Shown here: positions 1 through 8,786 of the stretch, one piece after another
How positions within the stretch are numbered: the stretch's first letter is position 1
Layout of the letters: each line of letters begins with the position of its first letter
From: a candidate division Zixibacteria bacterium RBG_16_53_22
GTDB taxonomy: Bacteria; Zixibacteria; MSB-5A5; UBA10806
Length of the DNA: 53,131 nt
Direction: 5' to 3'
Assembly (NCBI GenBank): GCA_001775395.1
Contig: MEWP01000072.1
Location: forward strand, 1 to 53,131
Notes under the pieces: generated by a model
The model's input: the letters and a program-made list of their open reading frames with translations, nothing else
Databases searched by the model: none
Told to the model about the DNA's origin: nothing
Translations under genes and position numbers: made by a program

Positions 1-20
1 TACTCCAGCTCCCCGTTCAT
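1..20 (-). CDS. Start of an unknown gene cut by the window edge
   Basis: An ATG at 20..18 on the minus strand overlaps the TGA of the upstream GT2 gene in an ATGA arrangement, the same coupling seen at other junctions of this cluster. Only about six codons (M N G E L E) are inside the window, so no function can be given. The overlap suggests it is the next gene of the glycosylation operon. It could also be a chance ATG. Confidence 0.4.
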
Positions 21-688
21 TTTTTTACCCTGTATTTTATCAGTGTCCAGACAGCTTCAAGGCCGTCCCAGGCGTTTATCTTCTTGCCTTCTGCCATGGT
101 TCGAGGAAAGTAACTTATCGGAACCTCCATTATCTTTATCTTCCGCCTGGCGATCTTGGCTGTCACCTCGGGGCAAAATTCGAATCTCGTACATGTCAAA
201 TTCAGCGACCTCAAGAGAGCCGTCTTTATCATCTTATAACACGTCGGCTCGTCGGTTATGGATATGCCGAAGAGCATATTGGCGACAACGGTCACAAGTT
301 TGCCTCCCCAGAAATACCGCCGATACGATATCTTATAGTCCTTGTGCAGAATTCGCGAACCGTATACAACGTCGACACCTTCATTCTCCATAACAGCGAG
401 CATGGTCACGAAATCGTTCGGATCGTATTCCAGATCAGCGTCCTGGATCACCGTGACCAAGCCTGTCGCAACCTTCAGCCCTTCCCTGATAGCGCTTCCC
501 TTACCGCCGTTCTCCTTATGAATTACTACTAGTCCATCGATTCCGTCAAGTATTTTAGACGTCGTGTCGGTCGAACCGTCATCGACTACAATGATTTCCT
601 TTTCGATCGGAACCGCCTTGACACGCGATACAATCTCTGCTATCGTGCTTTCCTCATTATAAACTGGAATTATCACGGATAGTTTCAT
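17..688 (-). CDS. Family 2 glycosyltransferase (dolichol-phosphate-mannose synthase-like)
   Basis: A 223-residue soluble GT-A glycosyltransferase. The N-terminus MKLSVIIPVYNEE is the classic GT2 start. The nucleotide-sugar DD pair lies at residues 36-37 (VVDDGSTD) and the DxD-like metal motif at 83-85 (QDADLEYDP). The length and absence of membrane segments match the polyprenyl-phosphate hexose synthase subgroup, which charges a lipid carrier at the inner face of the membrane; that substrate is an inference. Its ATG shares one base with the stop of the flippase-like gene (TGATG), so translation is probably coupled. With the neighbouring GT4, flippase-like and DUF2723 genes it forms a glycan-assembly set. 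The GT2 fold is very likely; donor and acceptor are unknown. Confidence 0.88.
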   Translation of the reverse strand: MKLSVIIPVYNEESTIAEIVSRVKAVPIEKEIIVVDDGSTDTTSKILDGIDGLVVIHKENGGKGSAIREGLKVATGLVTVIQDADLEYDPNDFVTMLAVMENEGVDVVYGSRILHKDYKISYRRYFWGGKLVTVVANMLFGISITDEPTCYKMIKTALLRSLNLTCTRFEFCPEVTAKIARRKIKIMEVPISYFPRTMAEGKKINAWDGLEAVWTLIKYRVKK

Positions 689-1797
689 CAGGTCCCGACT
701 GTTCTAAGCGAGAAATGCTCTCGCCTCAGATAATATAAACCCAACAGTGTCACGGGCAAATACTGGCAGAGCCAGAGGACTATTGAAAACGAAAGAGCCT
801 CGCCCTTGGATATGCCGAACAGCCCCATGGAATCAGCCATCGGCCCGATAGCGGCTATCGAACCACCCCCAAATACCGGGGCAGTCAAGGCGGCCGCTTT
901 GGCCTTAAGCCAGGTCATCTGGCTGCCCAGAAGATTCAATTCATTCAGCGTGGCGAATGCCCCGATCGTGGCAGCCTGGAAAACCCCTACGAATCCCGGG
1001 GCCGAGGGCAACATGACTCCGGCCGCAACAAACAAGAGCAGAATAAACGAGGCGGCAACGTTGGGGCGCAGACCAAATGCCATAAAGACGAAATAATTGG
1101 ATAAGGCCGTCACAATCCATATCACCGCCGACCACAGCGCGATCGACATCAAAGTCCCCGGATTCTTGATTACATTAAGGCCATTGGCGAATTTCGTGAT
1201 TATCGACTCGGCTGTTTCGGTCAGCCTGGCAGGAAGAAACGAAAACACCAGCACCGCAATTCTGGTCAGAAAGGCCGTCTTTTGTTTCAGAAGGACCAGC
1301 AACGCGATGATTGCGACATTAACCCCAAGTGTGATGTAGCCGAATTTCTTGACCGCCGGCGGAAACGGAATAAAGAGAATCACCAGCCAGAACATTGTCA
1401 GAAGCGACAAGCTGTCGAAAACCCTCTCCAGCACAATCGAGGCGAAAATCGAGGACCGGGATTGGCCGCTCTTGGCGCCCAGCGAGTAGGCCCTGACAAC
1501 CTCGCCGAGTCGCGCCGGCAAGAGGTTATTGGCCATGAAGCCTATCATCACCGATGGAAACAATTGGGTGGCCTTGAATGAATCTAACGGCCGAAGCAGG
1601 TAACGCCATCTTTCGGCCCTCATGATCAATGTCAATATCACGAACGCCATATTGGGCAAGATGAGAAGATAATTAGCGTGTTTGAGGGAATAGTAAATTT
1701 CGACAATGCGTACCCGCCGGAAAGCCAGGTAGACGAAAATCGCGCTTATCAGAATACCAAGGATGAAATTAAGCCGTCTTTTCACCGTTTGAAACAA
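688..1797 (-). CDS. Flippase-like integral membrane protein (LPG synthase TM / UPF0104 family)
   Basis: A protein of up to 369 residues made almost wholly of hydrophobic helices (about eight predicted). Family-type segments are visible: NLLPARLGEVVRAY near residue 95 and LPSAPGFVGVFQAA near residue 270. These resemble the lysylphosphatidylglycerol synthase membrane domain / UPF0104 family, often found beside glycosyltransferases and suspected of moving lipid-linked substrates; the exact role is unproven. The start is uncertain: a TTG at 1797 lies 29 bases inside the preceding GT4 gene, and a GTG at 1785 is an alternative four codons later. AAAGAGGA lies just upstream. The stop shares one base with the GT2 start. 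Confidence 0.8.
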   Translation of the reverse strand: MFQTVKRRLNFILGILISAIFVYLAFRRVRIVEIYYSLKHANYLLILPNMAFVILTLIMRAERWRYLLRPLDSFKATQLFPSVMIGFMANNLLPARLGEVVRAYSLGAKSGQSRSSIFASIVLERVFDSLSLLTMFWLVILFIPFPPAVKKFGYITLGVNVAIIALLVLLKQKTAFLTRIAVLVFSFLPARLTETAESIITKFANGLNVIKNPGTLMSIALWSAVIWIVTALSNYFVFMAFGLRPNVAASFILLLFVAAGVMLPSAPGFVGVFQAATIGAFATLNELNLLGSQMTWLKAKAAALTAPVFGGGSIAAIGPMADSMGLFGISKGEALSFSIVLWLCQYLPVTLLGLYYLRREHFSLRTVGT

Positions 1798-2893
1798 TCC
1801 TCTTTAATATATCCTCGGTCGCCCGGGCGGTCTTGTCCCATGAGAAGTTGGCGGCCCAGCGCAGTCCGCCCATCTCCAAAGCGCGTCGAAATTCGCAATC
1901 GGTAAGCATTTTTATGGCCATTTCGGCAAACTGTTCCACGTTTCCGAACTCGAACAGAAGCCCGGATTTCCCCTCCTCAACCGAATCTTTCAGGCCAGGG
2001 ACACGGGCGGCCAGCACCGCGGTTCCACAGGCGTTTGCCTCGATATTGGTCAGGCCCCAACCCTCCTTGAGCGAGGGATAAACCGAAACATGGGCGCGCC
2101 TGAGATATGAGATTTTTTCGGCTTGCGGGATGAAACCTTTAAACTCCACGGCATCATCCAGGCCGTTGGACGATGCCAATCGCTGGAGATCGGGCTGATG
2201 GTCCCCGGAGCCTATGACAACCAGGCGTGAATTGGGAATCGCAGCCCGGATTAGAGGCATGGCCTTTATGGTGGTTTCGATGTTTTTATATTTTTTCAGG
2301 CGGCCGACGTACACCAGGGTGGGAACATCGAATTTGGGGACGGCGGGGTCGAACCTATAAACATCCTTATCGATACCGCATTCAACCACATGAATATTCT
2401 CCTTGGGAATTCCGCGCTTCTCCACCTCATCCGCGGTCGATTTGGAAATTACCATGAAGCGATTATTCTTGTAAACGCTGGGTACCGGCTTTTCGGCCAG
2501 GTAGATATAGGTACCAAGCACGAAATTTATTTCCTGGAAGATCGTGTCGGCGAAAAGGTGCGGTATGACAACCAGGGTCGGCAAATTCTGGTACAGGGGC
2601 GAGAAGAAAGGAATCTTGTTGATGTCCTCGATTACGGTGTCATACCGATTGGCATTGACAAGTCGCCGCATGGCAAACGGCGCCACGAGGTTGAAATTGA
2701 ACCGCGAGCCGGAACGATAGATCATTATTCCCGAGGTATTATCGGTGCGCGTGCCGCCGGGGAAATTCGAACACAAGAGGTCTACCTGGTGGCCATATTG
2801 AACCAGCCGCTTGAGAATCTCCTCAAGGTGGACCTCCGCCCCGCCGGCCTGCGGATTCTTCAAATCCTGCCAGTTTAGCGCCAGTATTCTCAT
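1769..2893 (-). CDS. Family 4 glycosyltransferase
   Basis: A 374-residue GT-B glycosyltransferase. The N-terminal acceptor domain begins MRILALNWQDLKNPQAGGAE, with the glycine-rich loop of GT4 enzymes. The C-terminal nucleotide-sugar domain has VYVGRLKKYKN near residue 195 and the family EX7E segment (KEGWGLTNIEANACG) near residue 280. It transfers a sugar from an activated donor to a growing glycan or lipid carrier; specificity cannot be read. The ATG overlaps the stop of the DUF2723 gene (ATGA), and its own 3' end overlaps the flippase-like gene, so the three are probably co-translated. No signal peptide is visible. Confidence 0.9.
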   Translation of the reverse strand: MRILALNWQDLKNPQAGGAEVHLEEILKRLVQYGHQVDLLCSNFPGGTRTDNTSGIMIYRSGSRFNFNLVAPFAMRRLVNANRYDTVIEDINKIPFFSPLYQNLPTLVVIPHLFADTIFQEINFVLGTYIYLAEKPVPSVYKNNRFMVISKSTADEVEKRGIPKENIHVVECGIDKDVYRFDPAVPKFDVPTLVYVGRLKKYKNIETTIKAMPLIRAAIPNSRLVVIGSGDHQPDLQRLASSNGLDDAVEFKGFIPQAEKISYLRRAHVSVYPSLKEGWGLTNIEANACGTAVLAARVPGLKDSVEEGKSGLLFEFGNVEQFAEMAIKMLTDCEFRRALEMGGLRWAANFSWDKTARATEDILKRIVSNGEKTA

Positions 2894-5523
2894 TTCATCC
2901 CCGTGAGATTTTCGGGTGTCCGGGCCGTCTTGGCCAGCCGGTCGACCATATCGTCAACCCGTTGTAGAAGCGCCGGATTGCCGCTGTTTTTCGATCGAAA
3001 GGCCTCGATAGCCTCATTGGCCGAGGCGGTATCAGCCTTACCATAATGAATGATTAAGAGGTTATTCAAGGCAGAGAACGACCCCGGAAATCTATCCAGG
3101 GTAATGCGCAGAAACTCGGCGGCAGACCCGGGATCTTTCGACATCATTAAGTCCTGGGCGACAGCCAGGCTGGCCCTCTCGCCGTTGGCGGCATCCATTT
3201 CGGCCATTATCGGACCTATTTGATCGAATTTGCCGAGGCGGGAGTATAACTTGAAAAGGTAGGCGTATGCCTGCCACATGTACGACGGCGGGCGAAGATC
3301 AATCGCGGCCTCGGCCATTACCAGAGCGGAATCCGAATGCCCTTTCCTTTCGTAATCATCGACAACCTGAAAGATGGCCGCAACATAATTGGATATCAGA
3401 CGATAGTCGTTGTCATCCTTGAAAACCTCCGCGCCGCCGATTCCACGGAAATGCGATCGGTCGGTGAAAATCCTGAAGCCGACCTCCGCATTGACCCGGT
3501 CCCTGCCACTGGTCTCCACCACCCTGAGGACCATACCTTCCAATATCAGATGATCACCCAGTCCGAGTTTGTTTTCGTCAGCTACTGTCATGGCGAAATA
3601 TACCGGCGGATTCCATTGATTTTTCTGGGCGTTGGTGATAATATGCTTGACCATTTCATCCTGAACGCGCCAAATCCTGTCATATCCCTGGATTCGCACC
3701 GGCACCAGGTCCGCGATCTCCTTATCGGTCAGCGAGATTGGGACACCCATCTGGTCTTTCAACTGATGGACATACCAGGGTGTGTTCAGCAGGCTCAAAT
3801 TAACTACGCGCACATCCTTTCGGACCTTGTCGACTTCCTGAATGAACCAGAGCGGGAAAGTGTCGTTATCGCCGTTTGTGAATAATATGGCCCCCTTGTC
3901 GCACGACTGGAGCAAATTATAGGCATAATCCCAGGGGATATAATTATTACTGCGGTCGACACGATCATAAGTGGCAACAGCGGTGTGAATCGGCAGGAAA
4001 GTGGCAATCAGCATCGAGCCCGCCAAGATTGGCATCGAGAATCTTCGCAGGCCGGCCCGAGGATGGGAAGCGAGCCCGCTGGCCCACTCCAAGAACGCCG
4101 TCAGGCCAACACCTATCAGAATGCCGAATAGCATAAAACCGGGCGTATAAAAGTAGTCCCTGTCTCTGACCTCGGCGATGGGGGCGATCAGCTTATTATG
4201 CGCGCCATCGGAGAAATTCAAATAGAAAACCAGCCCGGCCGTGCAAAGAAGGGTCGCGAAAATGATAAAGGCCCCATCGGCTTTGGAGCGTCTGTAAGCC
4301 TCCATTATTCCGGCCAGGCCGAAAATAAGAATGTATACAATCCAAAGGCTGAATCCGAAACCGGCCCCGCTGCCGGCCGGCGACTTTTTCCCATCAATAA
4401 TAGTCAGCCTGGCATCGGGCGAGGAGAATTGCTCGGTCAGCAGGCCAAAGAGCCCGAAATTGGGGTTTGAAACGAATTGACTCTGCCAACTTCCGCGCCG
4501 GGTAAACATGCGGGTGACCATCGATTCCTGGCCATACTGCTTGCGCTCCAGAAATCCCTTGAAGCGGGCCCAGTCGGATGGGTCATTTTCATTGATGGCC
4601 GGTTTCTGGGCAGCGCGGATAGGAATATAAAGCTGGGTTGAATAGCCGATCGCGCCAGTGGCCATGATAGCAAGCGCCAGGCCCCAGATTCGCACCGTGG
4701 CCGACCGCGTCGCGCGGGCCGACAGGAACATCGCCGCCGATCCCAGGGTCGCCAGACCGATAATGACGAAGAACGATTCCAACTCCATGGCGCTGATATC
4801 GATACCCACGACTCCGAGGATCTGGGTTTGAATCGGCACGGCATAAAGCACAAAAAGACACAATATGATCCAAACCGGCCAGCGCGACAGGCCTCCCTTT
4901 ACATAATCGATATAAGCCATATAGAGCGCCACGGGGAAACAGACTATGAAAGTGGTCATGTGTATGCCCAACGAAAGCCAGAGAAGATAGGTTATCAGGA
5001 TCAACAGGCGATCGTTTCCGCGTTTGTCATAATTTTCGGCCCAGACCATAGCCAGGTAAATGACAATGAGCATGATAAGCATCGAGGGGCCGTAGACCTC
5101 GGCTTCGACGGCGTTGCTCCAAAAAGTATAGGAGAATCCCATGATCAACGAACCGGCCAGCGCCCCGAATCCGAGCCCGATCCTGGGGAGGCCGGTGGGC
5201 ATCTCGGATTTGCCATTGAGGGTCAATCGAAGAATCAGCCAATAGGCAACAAAAACGGCCGCCGCCGAGCTTAGAACAGAAATCAGATTCACGCGGACAG
5301 CAATATCTCCGGCGATTGGCAGAAGAGTAAATAACCGTCCCAGTATCACATAAAGCGGATTACCCGGCGGATGGGGCACCCCCATTATATAAGACGTTGC
5401 AATGAATTCGCCGCAATCCCAAAAAGAAACCGTGGGAGCCTTAGTCGCGTAGTATAACAGGAAGCTCACAATTGCAGCCGCTAACGACAAAAGAAGAAAA
5501 TACTTATCTTTATATAGCTTCAT
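2890..5523 (-). CDS. DUF2723-family membrane protein (O-mannosyltransferase-like) with C-terminal helical repeats
   Basis: About 877 residues. The N-terminus has the DUF2723 signature: WDCGEF at residues 35-40 and VPHPPGNP at 49-56, after a first transmembrane helix. A dozen or so hydrophobic helices follow to about residue 500, then a soluble region. The last 200 residues look like TPR-type helical repeats (MAEAAIDLRPPS...). DUF2723 proteins resemble polyprenyl-phosphate-sugar-dependent GT-C enzymes, so transfer of sugars to lipids or proteins on the periplasmic side is a reasonable inference. ATG at 5523 is chosen; a TTG two codons upstream (5529) is the only extension. No strong Shine-Dalgarno is seen. 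The stop overlaps the GT4 start. Confidence 0.85.
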   Translation of the reverse strand: MKLYKDKYFLLLSLAAAIVSFLLYYATKAPTVSFWDCGEFIATSYIMGVPHPPGNPLYVILGRLFTLLPIAGDIAVRVNLISVLSSAAAVFVAYWLILRLTLNGKSEMPTGLPRIGLGFGALAGSLIMGFSYTFWSNAVEAEVYGPSMLIMLIVIYLAMVWAENYDKRGNDRLLILITYLLWLSLGIHMTTFIVCFPVALYMAYIDYVKGGLSRWPVWIILCLFVLYAVPIQTQILGVVGIDISAMELESFFVIIGLATLGSAAMFLSARATRSATVRIWGLALAIMATGAIGYSTQLYIPIRAAQKPAINENDPSDWARFKGFLERKQYGQESMVTRMFTRRGSWQSQFVSNPNFGLFGLLTEQFSSPDARLTIIDGKKSPAGSGAGFGFSLWIVYILIFGLAGIMEAYRRSKADGAFIIFATLLCTAGLVFYLNFSDGAHNKLIAPIAEVRDRDYFYTPGFMLFGILIGVGLTAFLEWASGLASHPRAGLRRFSMPILAGSMLIATFLPIHTAVATYDRVDRSNNYIPWDYAYNLLQSCDKGAILFTNGDNDTFPLWFIQEVDKVRKDVRVVNLSLLNTPWYVHQLKDQMGVPISLTDKEIADLVPVRIQGYDRIWRVQDEMVKHIITNAQKNQWNPPVYFAMTVADENKLGLGDHLILEGMVLRVVETSGRDRVNAEVGFRIFTDRSHFRGIGGAEVFKDDNDYRLISNYVAAIFQVVDDYERKGHSDSALVMAEAAIDLRPPSYMWQAYAYLFKLYSRLGKFDQIGPIMAEMDAANGERASLAVAQDLMMSKDPGSAAEFLRITLDRFPGSFSALNNLLIIHYGKADTASANEAIEAFRSKNSGNPALLQRVDDMVDRLAKTARTPENLTGMK

Positions 5524-5577
5524 TGTCAATAATCAAGGCACTCGATACGGTCCGATATCCAATCCACCATTCGACAA

Positions 5578-6312
5578 TTATTTGAAACGCTTAATATCGT
5601 AAAACACGGTCGTCCCAATCCTGTTGAACACCGGAAGACGATCGAAGAAGTCGGACAAGGTGACATCCAGTTTGGAATTTCTGAAAAGCCTCAGCGGAGG
5701 CAGCCGGAATGATAGTATCGTCCATTTATGCCTGGCGAAATCGCCGGCGAATATTCGCTCCACGGCGCGGACATCGAGTTGAACCTCATCCGGCGTGAAA
5801 CATCCGATCAGCTTCTTGACGAATCCGGCGCCCATGATTTTCATCACCAAAAGGCGCAGGGTGTAATAAATGAAGTTGATGCTCATCCTGTGCGGCTCAC
5901 AAATGAAGATGCGCCCGTTTGGCCGGCAGACCCTGGCCGCCTCCAACAGCGATTTCACCTGGTCGGGCAAGTGATGCAAAATGCCAACGAAGATGATGAA
6001 ATCAATGGCCTTGTCCTTGAAAGGGAATACCTGGGCATCGACAATGGCCCGCGTGGAGGGCGGCTCATTCTTTTCGACAAGCGACTTGGTGATGTCGGTT
6101 ACGATCATCATGTTATCTTTATTGAAGCGGTGGGCATGTTCCGATATTCCGCATCCCAATTCCAGTATTACGGCATCCCTGAGATCCAGCGAGGCCATAT
6201 ATTTATCGACCTCGGCCTTCAAGCGGCGAGTATACGGCCGGGCCATGAGTTCGAGGTAGGCCTCGGTGTCGTCGAAAGCCTTTATTTCAGTCTGTAAACG
6301 AACGTCGCTCAT
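5578..6312 (-). CDS. Class I SAM-dependent methyltransferase
   Basis: A 244-residue enzyme of the Methyltransf_11 type. SAM-binding motif I is ILELGCGISE (residues 49-58). The acidic strand-2 region is VTDITKSLVEKNEP, and the late motif is FVGILHHLPD near residue 110, typical of small-molecule or lipid methyltransferases. It lies 77 bases after nusB and 54 bases before the DUF2723 gene, at the point where the riboflavin operon passes into the glycosylation genes. The substrate may be a lipid-linked sugar or quinone-like compound; nothing in the sequence decides this. Confidence 0.85.
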   Translation of the reverse strand: MSDVRLQTEIKAFDDTEAYLELMARPYTRRLKAEVDKYMASLDLRDAVILELGCGISEHAHRFNKDNMMIVTDITKSLVEKNEPPSTRAIVDAQVFPFKDKAIDFIIFVGILHHLPDQVKSLLEAARVCRPNGRIFICEPHRMSINFIYYTLRLLVMKIMGAGFVKKLIGCFTPDEVQLDVRAVERIFAGDFARHKWTILSFRLPPLRLFRNSKLDVTLSDFFDRLPVFNRIGTTVFYDIKRFK

Positions 6313-6389
6313 AATTTTAAAAGGCGCCTCGAGTTAGGAACGAATTCATAAATTTAATCATAATCGTACCGATGTCAACCCTAAATGGC

Positions 6390-6794
6390 TCACACTTCCT
6401 TGCTCAGGGCATCCAATACCCCGTTAACGAACCGCCCCGAATCGGCCGAACCATAGGCCTTGGCGAGCTCTATAGCCTCATCGATGGTAACTTTCTTGGG
6501 GATATCGGGGAAATAATTAAGCTCCGCCAGGCCGAGGCGCAGGATATTCTTGTCGATCAATGCCAGGCGTTGAAGATCCCAATTGTCGATGTGCTTCGAG
6601 ATTATACCATCGAGACCGCTAATATTCTCGGTTGTTTTCTTGAGAAGCGCCATTGCGAATTGGGCGCCGTCGTCGTCGAGCTCGTGGCGCTCCCTGGAAT
6701 AAGGAAATATGTCCTCGATAGTGACATCCCCCCTTATCTCGTAAGTATACAGGCATTCCAGGACAGCTTCCCTGGCCTTGCGGCGCTGACCCAT
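6390..6794 (-). CDS. nusB: Transcription antitermination protein NusB
   Basis: A 134-residue all-helical protein of normal NusB length. The N-terminus MGQRRKAREAVLECLYTYE is the RNA-binding helix typical of NusB, and the C-terminal segment TIDEAIELAKAYGSADSGRFVNGVLD matches the family's conserved end. With NusE it binds boxA RNA in rRNA antitermination complexes. It starts one base after the ribH stop, a ribH-nusB pairing common in bacteria, so expression should follow the FMN-controlled operon. Confidence 0.95.
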   Translation of the reverse strand: MGQRRKAREAVLECLYTYEIRGDVTIEDIFPYSRERHELDDDGAQFAMALLKKTTENISGLDGIISKHIDNWDLQRLALIDKNILRLGLAELNYFPDIPKKVTIDEAIELAKAYGSADSGRFVNGVLDALSKEV

Positions 6795-6795
6795 C

Positions 6796-7260
6796 CTATA
6801 TCTTCCCGTAGAGGTTGACCATCTCGATAGCGGTCAGGGCGGCTTGAAAGCCCTTGTTTCCCTGCTTGGTGCCGGCTCGCTCAATAGCTTGCTCCAGGGT
6901 GTCGGCCGTAATGACACCATAAATTGCAGGGTACGATTTTTCAATGCCGATGCGGGCAATTCCCTTGGCCGATTCCGACGCGATATAATCGAAATGCGGA
7001 GTCTGGCCACGGATGACCGCTCCCAAGCATATGACAGCGTCATATTTCTTGGGATCCGCGAGCTTGCCGGCCAGATACGGAACCTCGAAAGAACCCGGTA
7101 CCCAGACCACCGTGATGTCGTCCGATTTTGCCCCGTGACGGATCAGGCAGTCGATCGCGCCGTCTTTGAGCCTGGTGGTAATGAAGTCGTTGAACCTCGA
7201 TACGATGATTGCGAAGCGCTTGCCGGCGGCATTAAGCTCGCCGCCAATTTCGTGCACCAT
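6796..7260 (-). CDS. ribH: 6,7-dimethyl-8-ribityllumazine synthase
   Basis: A 154-residue enzyme that condenses 5-amino-6-ribitylaminouracil with 3,4-dihydroxy-2-butanone-4-phosphate, the penultimate step of riboflavin synthesis. Visible hallmarks: FNDFIT (23-28), the substrate-binding GSFEVP (56-61), GAVIRG (80-85), and catalytic His89 in TPHFDY. Length and motifs match icosahedral lumazine synthases. It follows ribBA by 10 bases and precedes nusB by one. Its product is the substrate of ribE in the same operon. Confidence 0.97.
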   Translation of the reverse strand: MVHEIGGELNAAGKRFAIIVSRFNDFITTRLKDGAIDCLIRHGAKSDDITVVWVPGSFEVPYLAGKLADPKKYDAVICLGAVIRGQTPHFDYIASESAKGIARIGIEKSYPAIYGVITADTLEQAIERAGTKQGNKGFQAALTAIEMVNLYGKI

Positions 7261-7270
7261 GATTCACCTC

Positions 7271-8503
7271 TCATTTTATTTTCTTTAATGAACCGTCGTC
7301 TAATATATCTATCAAATGACCCAGTTTATCGCGCTTGGTTTCCAGATAACGAGCGTTATGCTGGTTGGGTGGAATCTGGAGCGGCACCCGTCCCGTGACC
7401 TTGAGATTATACCCCTCCAGCCCGACAATCTTCTTGGGGTTGTTCGTAATTAGCCGGATCGTGGTCAGGCCGAGGTCCGCCAAAATCTGCGCCCCGATTC
7501 CATAGTCGCGCAGGTCGGCGGGGAAACCCAGTTCCACGTTGGCCTCGACCGTATCGCGCCCCTCGTCCTGAAGCTTGTAAGCCAGAATCTTGTTGGCCAG
7601 CCCGATTCCCCGTCCCTCCTGCCTCATATAGAGGACGACACCGAGCCGCTCGTTTTCGATCAACTCCATGGCCGCGGCCAATTGGTCTCCGCAATCGCAG
7701 CGGCACGAGCCAAAAACGTCGCCTGTAAGGCAGGACGAGTGAACTCGCACCATGACATCCCGCTTGCCGCTGACCTCGCCCTTTTCAATTGCCAGATGGT
7801 GATGATCGTCGACCGAGCTGCGATACAGGTGTAGTTTGAAATCGCCGTGGCGGGTCGGAAAATCGACCGAGACCACCCGCTCGACCAGCTTTTCGTTTAT
7901 GCGGCGATATTTGATAAGCTCCTCGACACTGACGATTGGCAAGTCATGGTCCTTGGCAAGTTGCAGAAGCTTCGAGCGGCGCGCCATGCTCCCGTCGTCG
8001 TCGAGAATTTCGCAAAGCACGCCATACGGTTCCAGCCCGGCCAGCCGGCAAAGATCGACCGTGGCCTCGGTGTGGCCGGCCCGTGTCAAGACCCCACCCG
8101 GCATGGCCTGGATCGGGAAGATGTGGCCCGGGCGCCCCAGGTCTTCCGGCTTGGTGGCTTGATCAGCCAGGGCCTTGATGGTGGCGGCGCGATCGTGGGC
8201 CGAGATGCCGGTGGTGGTGCCCTTGACAGCGTCGACCGAAACCGTGAAGCGCGTGCCGTGAAGAGCCGTATTGACCTGCACCATCGGGGCGAGCTCCAGC
8301 CGCTGAAGCCGTTCGAACGGCATCGGAACACATATCAACCCTCGCCCGTACTTGGTCAGGAAATTGACCTTCTCCGATGTTATAAACTGCGCGGCCATGA
8401 CCAGGTCCCCCTCATTTTCGCGACCCTCGTCATCGACCACGATTATCATATTGCCGGCCTTGATGGCTTCGATTGCCCGGTCGACTTTGGAAAATTCAGA
8501 CAT
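7271..8503 (-). CDS. ribBA: Bifunctional 3,4-dihydroxy-2-butanone-4-phosphate synthase / GTP cyclohydrolase II
   Basis: A 410-residue two-domain enzyme. The RibB half (about 1-200) has DDEGRENEGD (24-33) binding Mg and ribulose-5-phosphate. The RibA half (about 205-405) has zinc-binding Cys258, Cys269 and Cys271 (SSCLTGD...CRCDCGD) and QEGRGIGL. It feeds both branches of riboflavin synthesis. I start it at the ATG at 8503 (MSEFSKVD). The frame stays open upstream to 8596, but that extension is translated REP repeat, not protein. AAGGAG lies 14 bases before the ATG inside a duplicated copy of the ribE tail, a long spacing (see the repeat at 8507-8786). Confidence 0.96.
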   Translation of the reverse strand: MSEFSKVDRAIEAIKAGNMIIVVDDEGRENEGDLVMAAQFITSEKVNFLTKYGRGLICVPMPFERLQRLELAPMVQVNTALHGTRFTVSVDAVKGTTTGISAHDRAATIKALADQATKPEDLGRPGHIFPIQAMPGGVLTRAGHTEATVDLCRLAGLEPYGVLCEILDDDGSMARRSKLLQLAKDHDLPIVSVEELIKYRRINEKLVERVVSVDFPTRHGDFKLHLYRSSVDDHHHLAIEKGEVSGKRDVMVRVHSSCLTGDVFGSCRCDCGDQLAAAMELIENERLGVVLYMRQEGRGIGLANKILAYKLQDEGRDTVEANVELGFPADLRDYGIGAQILADLGLTTIRLITNNPKKIVGLEGYNLKVTGRVPLQIPPNQHNARYLETKRDKLGHLIDILDDGSLKKIK

Positions 8504-8506
8504 AAT

Positions 8507-8786
8507 CAGAATCCATGCTCCTTCAAGAACTCGATCGTTATACATGGTGGTGTCGGGTCGCCTGACCCGACACGAAAGGCTGTCGGCTGAGGCCACCTCA
8601 TTTGAGCCAAATGGCCGACAGCACCTCTGGTTTCAGAATCCATGCTCCTTCAAGAACTCGATCGTTATACATGGTGGTGTCGGGTCGCCTGACCCGACAC
8701 GAAAGGCTGTCGGCTGAGGCCACCTCATTTGAGCCAAATGGCCGACAGCACCTCTGGTTTCAGAATCCATGCTCCTTCAAGAACTC
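8507..8786. repeat. Two identical 127-bp tandem units with REP-like palindromes; third partial copy is the ribE tail
   Basis: Units 8507-8633 and 8634-8760 are identical base for base. The first 26 bases of each match the true 3' end of ribE (8761-8786), after which ribE diverges. So three copies of the ribE tail are separated by two copies of a 101-bp insert. Each insert holds a perfect palindrome with 10-bp arms (8550-8559 with 8564-8573, repeated 127 bp on) and a 9-bp inverted pair (8579-8587 with 8614-8622). The insert belongs to the palindrome family seen at 10690, 48166 and 52654. The original junction appears to have been TGA-TT-ATG. Confidence 0.95.

Noticed and set aside
7847-8590. 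Long plus-strand open frame opposite ribBA
   Set aside because: It lies on the wrong strand of a certain gene, has no ribosome site or known fold, and reflects GC-rich codon use.
8504-8596. Upstream extension of ribBA through the repeat
   Set aside because: The 31 added residues translate the REP-like repeat and the ribE tail copy; the family's N-terminus starts at MSEF.
8507-8760. CRISPR array
   Set aside because: The repeat units are 127 bp, adjacent and only two, with internal palindromes; there are no spacers or cas genes.
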